Source of the DNA: an uncultured Lachnospiraceae bacterium
Lineage (GTDB): Bacteria > Bacillota > Clostridia > Lachnospirales > Lachnospiraceae
Direction: 5' to 3'
DNA: 35,628 nucleotides
NCBI GenBank assembly: GCA_905235465.1
Contig: CAJOLP010000004.1
Location: 1-35,628 of the forward strand
Position numbers and translations under genes: made by a program. How positions within the stretch are numbered: the stretch's first letter is position 1; the number at the start of each line of letters is the position of its first letter. The notes below the pieces were generated by a model. It ran no database searches, was not told the DNA's origin, and was given only the letters and a program-made list of their open reading frames with translations. Shown here piece by piece: positions 16,313 to 25,618 of the stretch.

Positions 16313-18739
16313 ATGGCAGATAATGGCAGGCCCAGAGGAAGAGAGCGACATGTAAGCGGCGTAGGATCCGGCGGAGACATCCGGGGAGAAGGCCTCGGGA
16401 CAGGACCGGTCGGCAGCGGCGGACATATGCCCGGCGGTTCGGGAGGAGGACCTCAGCGCAGCGGCGGCGGCGGCCGGCGGGGCGGAGGCGGAGGCCTCAT
16501 CTTCTTGATCATGGTCGTCCTTATGCTGCTGGGAGGCGGCGGAGGTCTCCTTTTGGGCGGCGGCTCCTCCGGAGGCGGAGAGGACGCATATCCCTCATCG
16601 GGGTCCGGCACCGGGTCCGGATCGATATCCGATTACTACGACGGCAGCGGTTCCTATTCCTACGGATGGGACAATGGCGATGCCTCCCACACAAGTCTGG
16701 ACACCACTGTGGCGGAGGGATCGCGCCTTAAGTATACGACCCTTCGGGGCGGCGGCAAGGATACCGTCACGATCATGGTCTACATGTGCGGCACGGATCT
16801 GGAGTCCGGGAGCGGTATGGCCACCTCCGATCTGCAGGAGATGGCGGCCGCGAAGCTGTCGGACAAAGTGAATCTCCTGGTCTACACCGGCGGCTGCGCC
16901 AGATGGCGCAACAATGTGGTCAGCAGCAGGACAAACCAGATCTATCAGGTGACCGGCGGCGGACTAAAGCCCCTTGTAAAGGACGACGGGAGCGATTCCA
17001 TGACCAATCCCGACACGCTGTCGCGCTATATCCGCTGGGCCGCGTCCAAGTATCCGGCGGACCGCTACGCGCTGATCCTGTGGGATCACGGCGGCGGCTC
17101 GGCAGGCGGCTTTGGTTATGATGAGAAAAATAAGAACAGCGGCTCCATGAGCCTCTCCGACATCGGCAAAGCGCTGGAGAAGGGCGGCGTGAAGTTTGAT
17201 TTTATCGGCTTTGACGCCTGCCTGATGGCCACCCTGGAGAACGCGCTGATGCTGGACAAATACGGCGATTACCTGATCGGCTCCGAGGAGACGGAACCCG
17301 GCGTGGGCTGGTATTATACGGACTGGCTGAACGCCCTGAGCGCGAACACATCCATGCCCACCATCGAGATCGGGCAGAAGATCGCGGACACATTTGTGGA
17401 GGCCTGCGCGGTCAAGTGCAGGGGACAGCAGACGACCCTTTCCGTGGTGGATCTGGCGGAGCTCCATACGACTGTGCCGGATAAACTCAACAAGTTCTCG
17501 AAATCCATCAGCACACTCCTCTCCGGTGAGGATTACGCGTCGGTGTCGAAGGCCCGCAACAACACCAGGGAATTCGCGACGAGCGCGAGGATCGATCAGG
17601 TGGATCTGGTGGACCTTGCGTCCAACATCGGAAATACAGAGGGCAGGGAACTGATCGAGGCGGTTCGCGGGGCGGTCAAATACAACCGCACCTCCACGAA
17701 CATGACGAACGCCTACGGGCTCTCCATCTATTTCCCGTACCGCGCCTCCGCCAAATATGTGGATTCCGTGTCCGACACATACGATCAGATCGGCATGGAC
17801 GCCGACTACACGGCCTGCATCCGCGAGTTCGCCAGCATGGAAGTGTGCGGCATGGCGGGCAGCGGCGGCAGCGGCAGCCCCTACGATTCCCTGTTCGGGG
17901 ATTACGCCGGGGAATTTTCCGGCCTGGACAGCACCGGGAGCGATCAGCTGATCGGCCTGCTGCTGGGGAGCTTTTTGAGAGGGGATTACAGCAGAGTGTC
18001 GGGACTGGACGCGTCCAACGCATCCTTTGTTTCGGACCGCCCGCTCTCCGATGAGCAGATGAAAAAATATGTGCAGGACCATCACCTTGATCCCAACCAG
18101 CTGGGCTGGGTGAGAGAGGACGGCAAGGACAAGATCGTGCTCAGCGAGGACCAGTGGAGGCTCGTCACCGGGATCGATGAGAACCTCTATCTGGACAACG
18201 GCAGCGGCTATATCGATCTGGGCCTGGACAACGTCTTCAGCTTTGATGACAAGGGCAGCATGATCGCGGACAGCGGCAGGGCGTGGCTCGCCATCAATTC
18301 CGAGGCGGTTCCCTACTACCACGAGACAACCGTGGACGACGGGAAAAACTATACGATCACGGGGCGGGTGCCGTGCCTCATTAGCGGGCAGCTGAGCAAC
18401 CTGATCATCGTCTTTGACAACGATCATCCCGAAGGATATGTGGCCGGCGCCTGCGCGGATTACGGCAAGGAAGACGGCGTAAATGTCGCCGCCAAAAATA
18501 TCACAGACCTGCAGGAGGGCGACACGATCGACTATGTCTGCGATTTTTATGGCTATGACGGCTCCTATCAGGATTCCTACAAAAAGGGCGCGCAGGTCAC
18601 CATTAAGGACCCGGACAACCTGGATGAGGAGCTCAAAGTCAGCGACATACAGTTCTATGACAGCGAGCGCACGGTCATGACTTATAAGTTCACGGATATC
18701 TTCGGCAGGGATTACTGGACGGAAGCACTGAAAAAATAA
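16313..18739 (+). CDS. Clostripain-related cysteine peptidase (family C11) with Gly-rich N-terminus and TM segment
   Basis: TVTIMVYMCGTDLESGSGMATSDLQEM, YALILWDHGGGSAGGFGYD (His), DFIGFDACLMATLENA (Cys); N-terminal Gly/Ser-rich plus LIFLIMVVLMLLGGGGGLLL. Confidence 0.9.
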   Translation: MADNGRPRGRERHVSGVGSGGDIRGEGLGTGPVGSGGHMPGGSGGGPQRSGGGGRRGGGGGLIFLIMVVLMLLGGGGGLLLGGGSSGGGEDAYPSSGSGTGSGSISDYYDGSGSYSYGWDNGDASHTSLDTTVAEGSRLKYTTLRGGGKDTVTIMVYMCGTDLESGSGMATSDLQEMAAAKLSDKVNLLVYTGGCARWRNNVVSSRTNQIYQVTGGGLKPLVKDDGSDSMTNPDTLSRYIRWAASKYPADRYALILWDHGGGSAGGFGYDEKNKNSGSMSLSDIGKALEKGGVKFDFIGFDACLMATLENALMLDKYGDYLIGSEETEPGVGWYYTDWLNALSANTSMPTIEIGQKIADTFVEACAVKCRGQQTTLSVVDLAELHTTVPDKLNKFSKSISTLLSGEDYASVSKARNNTREFATSARIDQVDLVDLASNIGNTEGRELIEAVRGAVKYNRTSTNMTNAYGLSIYFPYRASAKYVDSVSDTYDQIGMDADYTACIREFASMEVCGMAGSGGSGSPYDSLFGDYAGEFSGLDSTGSDQLIGLLLGSFLRGDYSRVSGLDASNASFVSDRPLSDEQMKKYVQDHHLDPNQLGWVREDGKDKIVLSEDQWRLVTGIDENLYLDNGSGYIDLGLDNVFSFDDKGSMIADSGRAWLAINSEAVPYYHETTVDDGKNYTITGRVPCLISGQLSNLIIVFDNDHPEGYVAGACADYGKEDGVNVAAKNITDLQEGDTIDYVCDFYGYDGSYQDSYKKGAQVTIKDPDNLDEELKVSDIQFYDSERTVMTYKFTDIFGRDYWTEALKK

Positions 18740-18760
18740 GGAAAATCAGCAGGAAGGCTT

Positions 18761-19678
18761 TTGGCAGACAGGCGTATGGCGAATCAAAAGAAGCGGGTGT
18801 ATAGATCCGCGGGAGTACACTACTCGAAAAATACCATAAATAAGAGCGCGAATAAGAGCGCGGGCAGGAGCGGTGCGTCTGCCGTGATGATCACCTGCCC
18901 GCAGTGCGGCGCGGAATATGAGGCCGGACTTCTCCGCTGCCCCTACTGCAAGTCGGTGGACGACTATCAGGACGAGACGGAGTTCATGGGAGACATGGAG
19001 GAGATCCGCGGCAAAGTGGAGGACCTGCCGCAGGACTTTGAAAAGGAGACGGCGAAGACGGCACGAAAAGAGACCGCGCGGGATATGCACCGCATCTTCC
19101 GCATCGTCTTCGGGATCATCGTCGGCATCGTGCTCCTGTGCGTGCTGGCCGCCTTTATAGACACGAAGCTTCTGGGAAGCGAGGAGGATCAGCAGGAGAA
19201 GAGGCGGGCGGAATATCTCTGGAAAGAGGAGAATTACCCCCTCATGGACGATCTCTACGCGCAGCAGGACTGGGAGGGGCTGCTGTCCTTTGCCGATGAG
19301 GCGAACAGTTCGGCCCTGTATGATTGGGAACACTATTCGGTCATAAGCGGGCTCCGTAAGATTCAGGATATTTCTGCGTATTATATTAAGGAAGCGGACG
19401 AGGCCGCGGAAAAAGACGGAGCGGATTCTCAGAAAGCGCGGGAGGCAAGGACAAGGCTCTTTAGGGAGGAGATCTCCATACGGTTTTGGGAGTATCAGGT
19501 GAAGGACCCGGCGGACGCCGAGATCGTCAAGGGACAGGGCGCGGCGGTCCTTCAGGATCTGGATGAGAGATTTGCCCTGACAGAGGAGGAGACCGAGCAG
19601 CTTCGCACGATCGTGGCCAGATCCGGCGGGATACTGACAACCAAGGAATGTGAGGACTTTTTGGAGAGCAGAGAATGA
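18761..19678 (+). CDS. Zinc-ribbon membrane protein (unknown function)
   Basis: CPQCGAEYEAGLLRCPYCKS double CxxC ribbon; TM IFRIVFGIIVGIVLLCVLAAFI; TTG start with AGGAAGG RBS, or ATG at 18776. Confidence 0.72.
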   Translation: MADRRMANQKKRVYRSAGVHYSKNTINKSANKSAGRSGASAVMITCPQCGAEYEAGLLRCPYCKSVDDYQDETEFMGDMEEIRGKVEDLPQDFEKETAKTARKETARDMHRIFRIVFGIIVGIVLLCVLAAFIDTKLLGSEEDQQEKRRAEYLWKEENYPLMDDLYAQQDWEGLLSFADEANSSALYDWEHYSVISGLRKIQDISAYYIKEADEAAEKDGADSQKAREARTRLFREEISIRFWEYQVKDPADAEIVKGQGAAVLQDLDERFALTEEETEQLRTIVARSGGILTTKECEDFLESRE

Positions 19679-20529
19679 AATGTCAATATTGCGGCGGCGA
19701 CGTCTCGCTGGACGACCGCTTCTGCCCCTACTGCGGGAGAAGGGTCGATCAGGCGGAGCGCCATCAGAAGGAAATGGAGGCATACGAGGGCCGGTTTGAG
19801 GAGACCCGCGAGGAGGCCCTGAAGAAAGCGGACAACGCGGGCGGGGGCCTGGCGACGGCCGTGGGCATTCGCCTGGTGATCCTGGCCGTGCTGATCGTCG
19901 CGATGATCGTGATCGGGACCCGGTACGACTCGTATGAGGTCAACCAGCGGCGGCAGGAAAAAGAGATCACCACCAATGAGCAGCAGTATAAGGCGCTGAT
20001 CGAACAGCTCCTTGAGGACAGGGACTACGCGCAGCTGGCCGCGCTGGAACGCCGCCGGAACATAACGGATTCGAATCTATACAGCGATTATAAGTACATC
20101 ATTTACGCCAGTGACTACTACAACCGCGCCTATCGCGGACTTTTGGGGATCGCCTACTACAGGCCCGGGAGCGAAATGCCCTATTACACGGAGCAGCTCT
20201 CCAAATCCATCGCCTCATTTTATGACCAGATCTCGCCCGACTATTACGAGCGCTACGCCGCGAACCCGGACAAGACGAAAGAGGTGTTCGGGCAGATGGA
20301 GCAGCAAATGCAGATCCTGCTCCGCAGATACCTGGGCCTGTCCGAGGAAGAGGCCGCGTCGTTCAAAGATCTGTCCAAGAGCCGCCGCACGGTCATCATT
20401 GAATCGGCAGTGGATGAGGTCGTCAGCGGGACACCGGATGCCGGCACTGAAGCGCCGGAAGAGACATCGGATGCCGGCACTGAGGCGCCGGTAGGGATTC
20501 CGGATGAGATCGGGCCGACGGAGGAGTAA
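19675..20529 (+). CDS. Zinc-ribbon membrane protein (unknown function)
   Basis: MKCQYCGGDVSLDDRFCPYCGRRV; TM LVILAVLIVAMIVIGT; ATGA overlap with upstream gene. Confidence 0.75.
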   Translation: MKCQYCGGDVSLDDRFCPYCGRRVDQAERHQKEMEAYEGRFEETREEALKKADNAGGGLATAVGIRLVILAVLIVAMIVIGTRYDSYEVNQRRQEKEITTNEQQYKALIEQLLEDRDYAQLAALERRRNITDSNLYSDYKYIIYASDYYNRAYRGLLGIAYYRPGSEMPYYTEQLSKSIASFYDQISPDYYERYAANPDKTKEVFGQMEQQMQILLRRYLGLSEEEAASFKDLSKSRRTVIIESAVDEVVSGTPDAGTEAPEETSDAGTEAPVGIPDEIGPTEE

Positions 20530-20532
20530 AAA

Positions 20533-20991
20533 ATGGCGAAGTATAAGCGAAAAAATACAGCAAAGCCCCGCAGATCCAAGCTGCTGACCGCACTGAACGT
20601 CATGATCGGCATCGCGCTGGCGCTCGTCCTGATGGCGGTCATCGCGACCCTGTCGGACAACCTGGGCTCTTACTACAACCGAAAATTTGACGAAAGCTAT
20701 TCCTATTACAGTCTCCAGAACGGCGACTACGCACAGCTCGTGGAGGATTACTACGACAACTGGGGCATCTTTGGCGAGATCAAAAGCGGAAGCGAGGAGC
20801 TGGCCGCCGTGGCGGATTACGCGGACGCGGCGTTTCGCCTGAGCGCCTGCGAGAGAGAGGGCACGGCGGACGGCCGGAGCATTGTGGATGATTCTATTCT
20901 CACCGGGCTCAGAGAGAGAATGGAGAAGGACAGAGAGCAGATGGGCGTCTATCTGCCGGAGGCGGATAAGATCGACGGGATGCTCCGGTGA
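20533..20991 (+). CDS. Small single-pass membrane protein, ribbon-less relative of the two preceding genes
   Basis: 152 aa; TM MIGIALALVLMAVIATLS; QNGDYAQLVEDYYDN segment resembles DRDYAQLAALERRR of the upstream protein; RBS GGAGG. Confidence 0.65.
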   Translation: MAKYKRKNTAKPRRSKLLTALNVMIGIALALVLMAVIATLSDNLGSYYNRKFDESYSYYSLQNGDYAQLVEDYYDNWGIFGEIKSGSEELAAVADYADAAFRLSACEREGTADGRSIVDDSILTGLRERMEKDREQMGVYLPEADKIDGMLR

Positions 20992-20996
20992 CCGCG

Positions 20997-21025
20997 TTGT
21001 CATTTGCTTTAGAATACGATACAAT
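20997..21025 (+). promoter_or_regulatory. Candidate promoter for xpaC-telA pair
   Basis: TTGTCA - 17 bp - TACAAT (overlapping a TATAAT at 21025-21030). Confidence 0.55.
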
Positions 21026-21115
21026 ATAATGTGAGCGTGTTTTCGCGGAGCCCTGAAGCGCCCCCGAAGACAGACACAGGACAGACGCAGTTTCAGATGA
21101 CGGAACGGATGACAA

Positions 21116-22708
21116 ATGGATATTAATGATCTGTACGAGGCGGGCGGCGACATCATGGACGCCGTGAACGACGCCATCAAATACAATGATTATCAGAATC
21201 TGAGCGACTCGATCAAAAAGACGGTGAATGACGTCACGGAGGCCATCAAGAGGGACGTCCGCGACAGCACGGCCGATTACGCGGGGGGACAGGATGTCCG
21301 CCGCCGCGTGTACCGCAGCACCCGCGGTCAGGGGAATAGTTTTGACGACGATCCGGATGTCTATCGGCGCTATCGCTCCACGGCGCAGCGCGCGGGTCAG
21401 GGAGCGGCGCAGGGAGCAGCCGGGACCCGTAGAAGTTACCGGGTCAAGGATAACGCGTCCAACTTTTTCCAGAAGAAGATCACCAAGAGCAACGGGATCA
21501 GCCACGTTCTGGCGGGCGCGATCGGCATGGTGATCTTCCTGCCTATGGCGCTGTCCAACGCGGCCAGCTTCATCTTCAGCGGCGGCGGATTTGGCGCCGC
21601 GTTCGGTCTTTTGGCCACTACGATGATCACCGCCGCGTCGGCCTACGCCATCATGAACGGCCACAAGGATTCCGGCCTCATCGACCGGTATATGGAGTAC
21701 GGCAAGGTCATCGGCAACGCCGAGTATGTGGAGATCGAGAAGCTCGCGCGGGCCACCGGCAGGACCAGAGACGAAGTGCTGGCAGATCTGCAGAAGATGA
21801 TCGACAGCGGGTTCTTTAAGGAGGCGTGGATCGACGATCAGAAGACGACGCTGATGCTCACGGAGGAAGTCTACAATCAGTATGAGCGCCTGCTGAAGGA
21901 AGAGAGGGAAAGATTCAAGAAGCAGGAGGAGGAGATCCTGAGCGAGGACGCGAATCTTCCCGAGGAGGCGCAGCAGATCCTTCGGGAGGGGCGCAGCTAC
22001 ATTCAGACCATCCATCAGTTCAACGTCGATATCCCCGCTCAGGAGATGAGCGGGAAGCTGGATCAGCTGGAGGACACCATGCTCCGCATCGTGGAGCAGG
22101 TCCGCGAGCATCCCGAGAGCGCGGCAGATCTGCGCAAGCTGATGGGATATTATCTTCCCACGACGGTGAAGCTTCTGAGCGCGTACCGCGAGCTTGACAG
22201 ACAGGCCGGCAGCGGCGACAACGTGGTGAACACGAAGAGGGAGATCGAGGAGGCGCTGGATACGATCAATGAGGCCTTTGAAAATCTCCTTGACAGCATG
22301 TTCCAGGAGATGGCCTGGGATGTGTCGTCCGATATATCCGTCATGCAGACGATGTTCCGGCAGGACGGGCTGACCGGCAGCAGGATGCGCGCGCAGAGCG
22401 GGCAGACCACAGAGCAGAGGGAACAGCAGGTCTACGGAGCCAACGTGGGCCAGGCGGTAGGCGCCGGGCCGGGGCGGGAGACCGCGGCCGGACAGGCACA
22501 GACAGCCGGCCAGGCACAGGCGGCCGGCCAGACGCAGACAGCCGGACAGACGCAGACAGCCGGGCAGACACAGGAAGCCGAGCAGGAAAAGACATGGGAA
22601 GAGAGGCAGCAGGACGGTCAGGTCCAGTCCTCGGGCGGCGTGCAGATGCAGGTCGGCGGCAGTACCCTGGTATGGGGGAATGACTCCTTCTCGGAAGAGG
22701 AAAAATAA
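21116..22708 (+). CDS. XpaC-family protein (5-bromo-4-chloroindolyl phosphate hydrolysis family) with Ala/Gln/Thr-rich C-terminal repeats
   Basis: GHKDSGLIDRYMEYGKVIGNAEYVEIEKLARATGRTRDEVLADLQKMIDSGFFKEAWID resembles XpaC; immediately precedes telA; C-terminal AGQAQTAGQAQAAGQTQTAGQTQTAGQTQ. Confidence 0.78.
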   Translation: MDINDLYEAGGDIMDAVNDAIKYNDYQNLSDSIKKTVNDVTEAIKRDVRDSTADYAGGQDVRRRVYRSTRGQGNSFDDDPDVYRRYRSTAQRAGQGAAQGAAGTRRSYRVKDNASNFFQKKITKSNGISHVLAGAIGMVIFLPMALSNAASFIFSGGGFGAAFGLLATTMITAASAYAIMNGHKDSGLIDRYMEYGKVIGNAEYVEIEKLARATGRTRDEVLADLQKMIDSGFFKEAWIDDQKTTLMLTEEVYNQYERLLKEERERFKKQEEEILSEDANLPEEAQQILREGRSYIQTIHQFNVDIPAQEMSGKLDQLEDTMLRIVEQVREHPESAADLRKLMGYYLPTTVKLLSAYRELDRQAGSGDNVVNTKREIEEALDTINEAFENLLDSMFQEMAWDVSSDISVMQTMFRQDGLTGSRMRAQSGQTTEQREQQVYGANVGQAVGAGPGRETAAGQAQTAGQAQAAGQTQTAGQTQTAGQTQEAEQEKTWEERQQDGQVQSSGGVQMQVGGSTLVWGNDSFSEEEK

Positions 22709-22769
22709 GCGGGAAACGCTTATGATAGAGCGGAACTGAAATAAACCAGCACATAGATGGGAGAAAATT

Positions 22770-23966
22770 ATGGCAGAAGAGAAAATGGGCGGAAGCTTTG
22801 GCGAGTCGGCAGTACAGGCAGATCCGTTTGAGGGCTTTTCGGACAGCGCGCCCACACTGACGTTTGACGCGGAGGAGATGGTGCAGGCCCAGACAGCGCC
22901 GGCGCCCCAGGGGCTCAGCGTGGATACAAAGGAGGAGGAGAGCGTGCTCACTCCCGAGGAACTCCGTCAGGTGGAGGATTTCTCCAAGAAGATCGACATC
23001 AGCAATTCCAAGGCGGTCATGACCTACGGGGCAGGCACGCAGAAGAAGATGTCAGACTTTTCGGAGAAGACGCTTGAGAATGTTCGCACGAAGGACATGG
23101 GCGATGTCGGCAATATGATCACAAGCCTTGTGACAGAGCTGAGGAACTTTGATGTCGACGAGAACGAGAAGGGCATCAAGGGCTTCTTTAAGAAAAAGAG
23201 CAACCAGATGCAGCAGATGCGCACCCAGTACGCGAAGGTGGAGACGAACGTCAACACCATCTCCAATGAGCTGGAGAAGCATCAGGTAGAGCTCCTCAAG
23301 GACGTGGAAGTTCTCGACCGCATGTACGACATGAACCTCAACTACTATAAGGAACTGACCATGTACATCCTGGCGGGCAAGTTAAAGCTCAAGGAAGTGC
23401 GGGAAAAGGAGCTCCCGGTCCTGCAGCAGAAAGCGCAGCAGACGGGACTTGCCGAGGACGCGCAGGCGGCCAAGGATCTGGCGGAGCAGTGCGACCGGTT
23501 CGAGAAGAAGATCCATGACCTGCAGCTGACCCGCGCCGTGGCGATGCAGACCGGACCGCAGATCCGCATGATCCAGTCTTCGGACCAGATGATGGCCGAG
23601 AAGATCCAGTCCACGATCGTCAATACGATCCCGCTCTGGAAGAACCAGATGGTCATCGCGATCGGCATCGAGCACGCGAACCAGGCGGCCAAAGCGGAGA
23701 GAGAAGTCAACGATATGACCAACGCGCTGCTGCGCAAGAATGCCGACAAGCTCAAACAGGCGACTGTGGAAAGCGCCAAAGAGTCGGAGCGCGGCATCGT
23801 GGATATCGAGGCGCTCAAGCATACCAATGAGATGCTGATCTCCACCATGGACGAAGTGCTGGCGATCCAGTCGGATGGAAAGCAGAAGAGAGCGGCCGCC
23901 GAGAAGGATCTGCAAAAGATCGAGGCAGAGCTTCGGGAGAAGCTGCTGCAGGCAAGCAAATCCTGA
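22770..23966 (+). CDS. Toxic anion resistance protein TelA family
   Basis: 398 aa coiled-coil protein; SNAVMTYG-type region (SKAVMTYGAGTQKKMSDFSEKTLENVRTKDMGDVG), MQTGPQIRMIQSSDQMMAEKIQSTIVNTIPLWKNQMVIAIG characteristic of TelA. Confidence 0.92.
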   Translation: MAEEKMGGSFGESAVQADPFEGFSDSAPTLTFDAEEMVQAQTAPAPQGLSVDTKEEESVLTPEELRQVEDFSKKIDISNSKAVMTYGAGTQKKMSDFSEKTLENVRTKDMGDVGNMITSLVTELRNFDVDENEKGIKGFFKKKSNQMQQMRTQYAKVETNVNTISNELEKHQVELLKDVEVLDRMYDMNLNYYKELTMYILAGKLKLKEVREKELPVLQQKAQQTGLAEDAQAAKDLAEQCDRFEKKIHDLQLTRAVAMQTGPQIRMIQSSDQMMAEKIQSTIVNTIPLWKNQMVIAIGIEHANQAAKAEREVNDMTNALLRKNADKLKQATVESAKESERGIVDIEALKHTNEMLISTMDEVLAIQSDGKQKRAAAEKDLQKIEAELREKLLQASKS

Positions 23967-24031
23967 GCGCAGGACGCGCAGGAGGTCAGAGAGATCGGAG
24001 CGCAGGGCGCTCAAAAGATGAGATACCAGGA

Positions 24032-24096
24032 CCGGGATCCCTTCAGGGAGGGAGGGATCCCGGGCTGAACGGACAGACAGGCTGCCGCGGGCAGCC
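24032..24096 (+). other. Two tandem hairpins in leader of first L,D-transpeptidase gene
   Basis: CCGGGATCCCT-N10-AGGGATCCCGG (24032-24063) and GGCTGCC-GCG-GGCAGCC (24080-24096), followed by RBS AAAGGAGCGG. Confidence 0.6.
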
Positions 24097-24109
24097 GAAA
24101 GGAGCGGAT

Positions 24110-25483
24110 ATGAATATGCGCAAAAGGATTTTGGGAGCGGCGACAGCATTAATGCTGGCGCTTTTTGCGCCTTTACCGCAAATTTCCTTTGTGGCAGGGG
24201 GAGTGACCGCGCCGGCAGGAGAAGTGACCGCGCCGGTGGTGAGTATGGCCGCGCCGGCCGTGGAGGCACAGGCCGCGTCAGCCGCCTTTCCGACCGTGAG
24301 CGGCAAGTGGAAAAAGACGTCCAAGGGCATGACCTTCGTCCAGAAGAACGGCGTCGCCGTGAAGGGGAAAATGGTCACCATCAAGGGCAAGGTGTACAGC
24401 TTCAGCGCCAGCGGCTACAGGCAGACCGGATGGGTCTCCTATAAGGGCAAGTGGTACTATATGGACGCCGGCGGCGCGGCGAAGAAGGGCTGGACCGAAG
24501 TCAAAAAGAAATGGTACTATCTGGATCCGAAGACCTACGCCATGCACACGGGGTGGCTCGCCCTGAACAGGGAGCGCGCATTCTACCTCAATAAGAAGGG
24601 AGTCATGCTGACAGGGCCCCAGACGATCAACGGGAAAGCTTATGTCTTTACCTCGGAGGGCGTTCTGAAGGAAGGCAGGGTCAGGATAAAGGGCAGGACC
24701 TACGGTTCCGCCGGCTTCTCCAAACAAAAGAAGAACAAGGAGGGCGGCAAGTGGAATAAGGTCGAGGATCGCTGGGTCTACATGAAGAAGGACGGGTCCT
24801 TTGCCAAAAACGAAAAGCTCAAGATCCTGGGGCAGTACTATCTGTTCGACAGCCAGGGATATATGGTCACCGGCTGGAAAAAGGTGAACGGGAAGTGGTA
24901 TTACGCGGGATCTGACGGGGTGCTGGCCGTAAACTGCTGGAAAAAGATCGATCACGAGGAGTACTATTTTTACAAGGACGGCCATATGGCGGCGAACACC
25001 ACGGTGGACGGCGCCAAGATCCTGGCCAGCGGCGCCAAATACCGGAAGAAGCCCGCGATCGGGGATTCCATCGACGAGAAGGCGCAGGGGTATGAGAGCT
25101 CCACGGACTATCTGATCCTGGTCAACAAGAGTCTCCACAAAGTGGGGATCTATAAGGGCGAGAAGGGATACTGGAACAATATCCGCAAGGTCCTGTGCGG
25201 CGACGGCAAACCTTCGACGCCCACCATCGAGGGAAGCTTTGTTGTGGGACTGAAGATGCGGTATTTTGACTCGGGCGCCGCCAGATGCTGGTACGCCACG
25301 CAGTTTTGCGGCAATTTCCTGTTCCACTCGGTCCTTTATTACCAGACGCAGGCGCCCACCTATGTGATGGACGGCAGAGTCGGGGCGGGCGTATCCCACG
25401 GCTGCGTGCGGCTGCAGCTCGACGACTGTCTGTGGATCTACAATAATATCCCGCGGGGAACCAGAGTGATCGTCTACAGATAA
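24110..25483 (+). CDS. L,D-transpeptidase (YkuD) with N-terminal cell-wall-binding repeats
   Basis: Signal peptide; repeats (GKWYYMDAGGAAKKGWTEVKKKWYYLD...); YkuD domain with FHSVLYYQ and VSHGCVRLQ. Confidence 0.88.
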   Translation: MNMRKRILGAATALMLALFAPLPQISFVAGGVTAPAGEVTAPVVSMAAPAVEAQAASAAFPTVSGKWKKTSKGMTFVQKNGVAVKGKMVTIKGKVYSFSASGYRQTGWVSYKGKWYYMDAGGAAKKGWTEVKKKWYYLDPKTYAMHTGWLALNRERAFYLNKKGVMLTGPQTINGKAYVFTSEGVLKEGRVRIKGRTYGSAGFSKQKKNKEGGKWNKVEDRWVYMKKDGSFAKNEKLKILGQYYLFDSQGYMVTGWKKVNGKWYYAGSDGVLAVNCWKKIDHEEYYFYKDGHMAANTTVDGAKILASGAKYRKKPAIGDSIDEKAQGYESSTDYLILVNKSLHKVGIYKGEKGYWNNIRKVLCGDGKPSTPTIEGSFVVGLKMRYFDSGAARCWYATQFCGNFLFHSVLYYQTQAPTYVMDGRVGAGVSHGCVRLQLDDCLWIYNNIPRGTRVIVYR

Positions 25484-25618
25484 ATACGCCCCCGTATTTA
25501 TTTTTAGAAGAATTTGTTTTAAGTGTGGCGAATCAGGGCGGGGGAAAGTATAATAGTACTATGTGAAATAACCATTTTTGCTGGGGGTTTTAGATTCTTC
25601 AAACAGGAGGAAAAAGTG

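Noticed and set aside
20450-20510. Short duplicated DNA GATGCCGGCACTGA(A/G)GCGCCG near the end of the second zinc-ribbon gene
   Set aside because: Simple in-frame duplication (DAGTEAPE / DAGTEAPV) in a linker; no evidence of regulatory or mobile role.
20909-22951. 680-aa minus-strand ORF antisense to XpaC
   Set aside because: Low-complexity Leu/Arg-rich translation mirroring the coding strand; XpaC and TelA on + are convincing.
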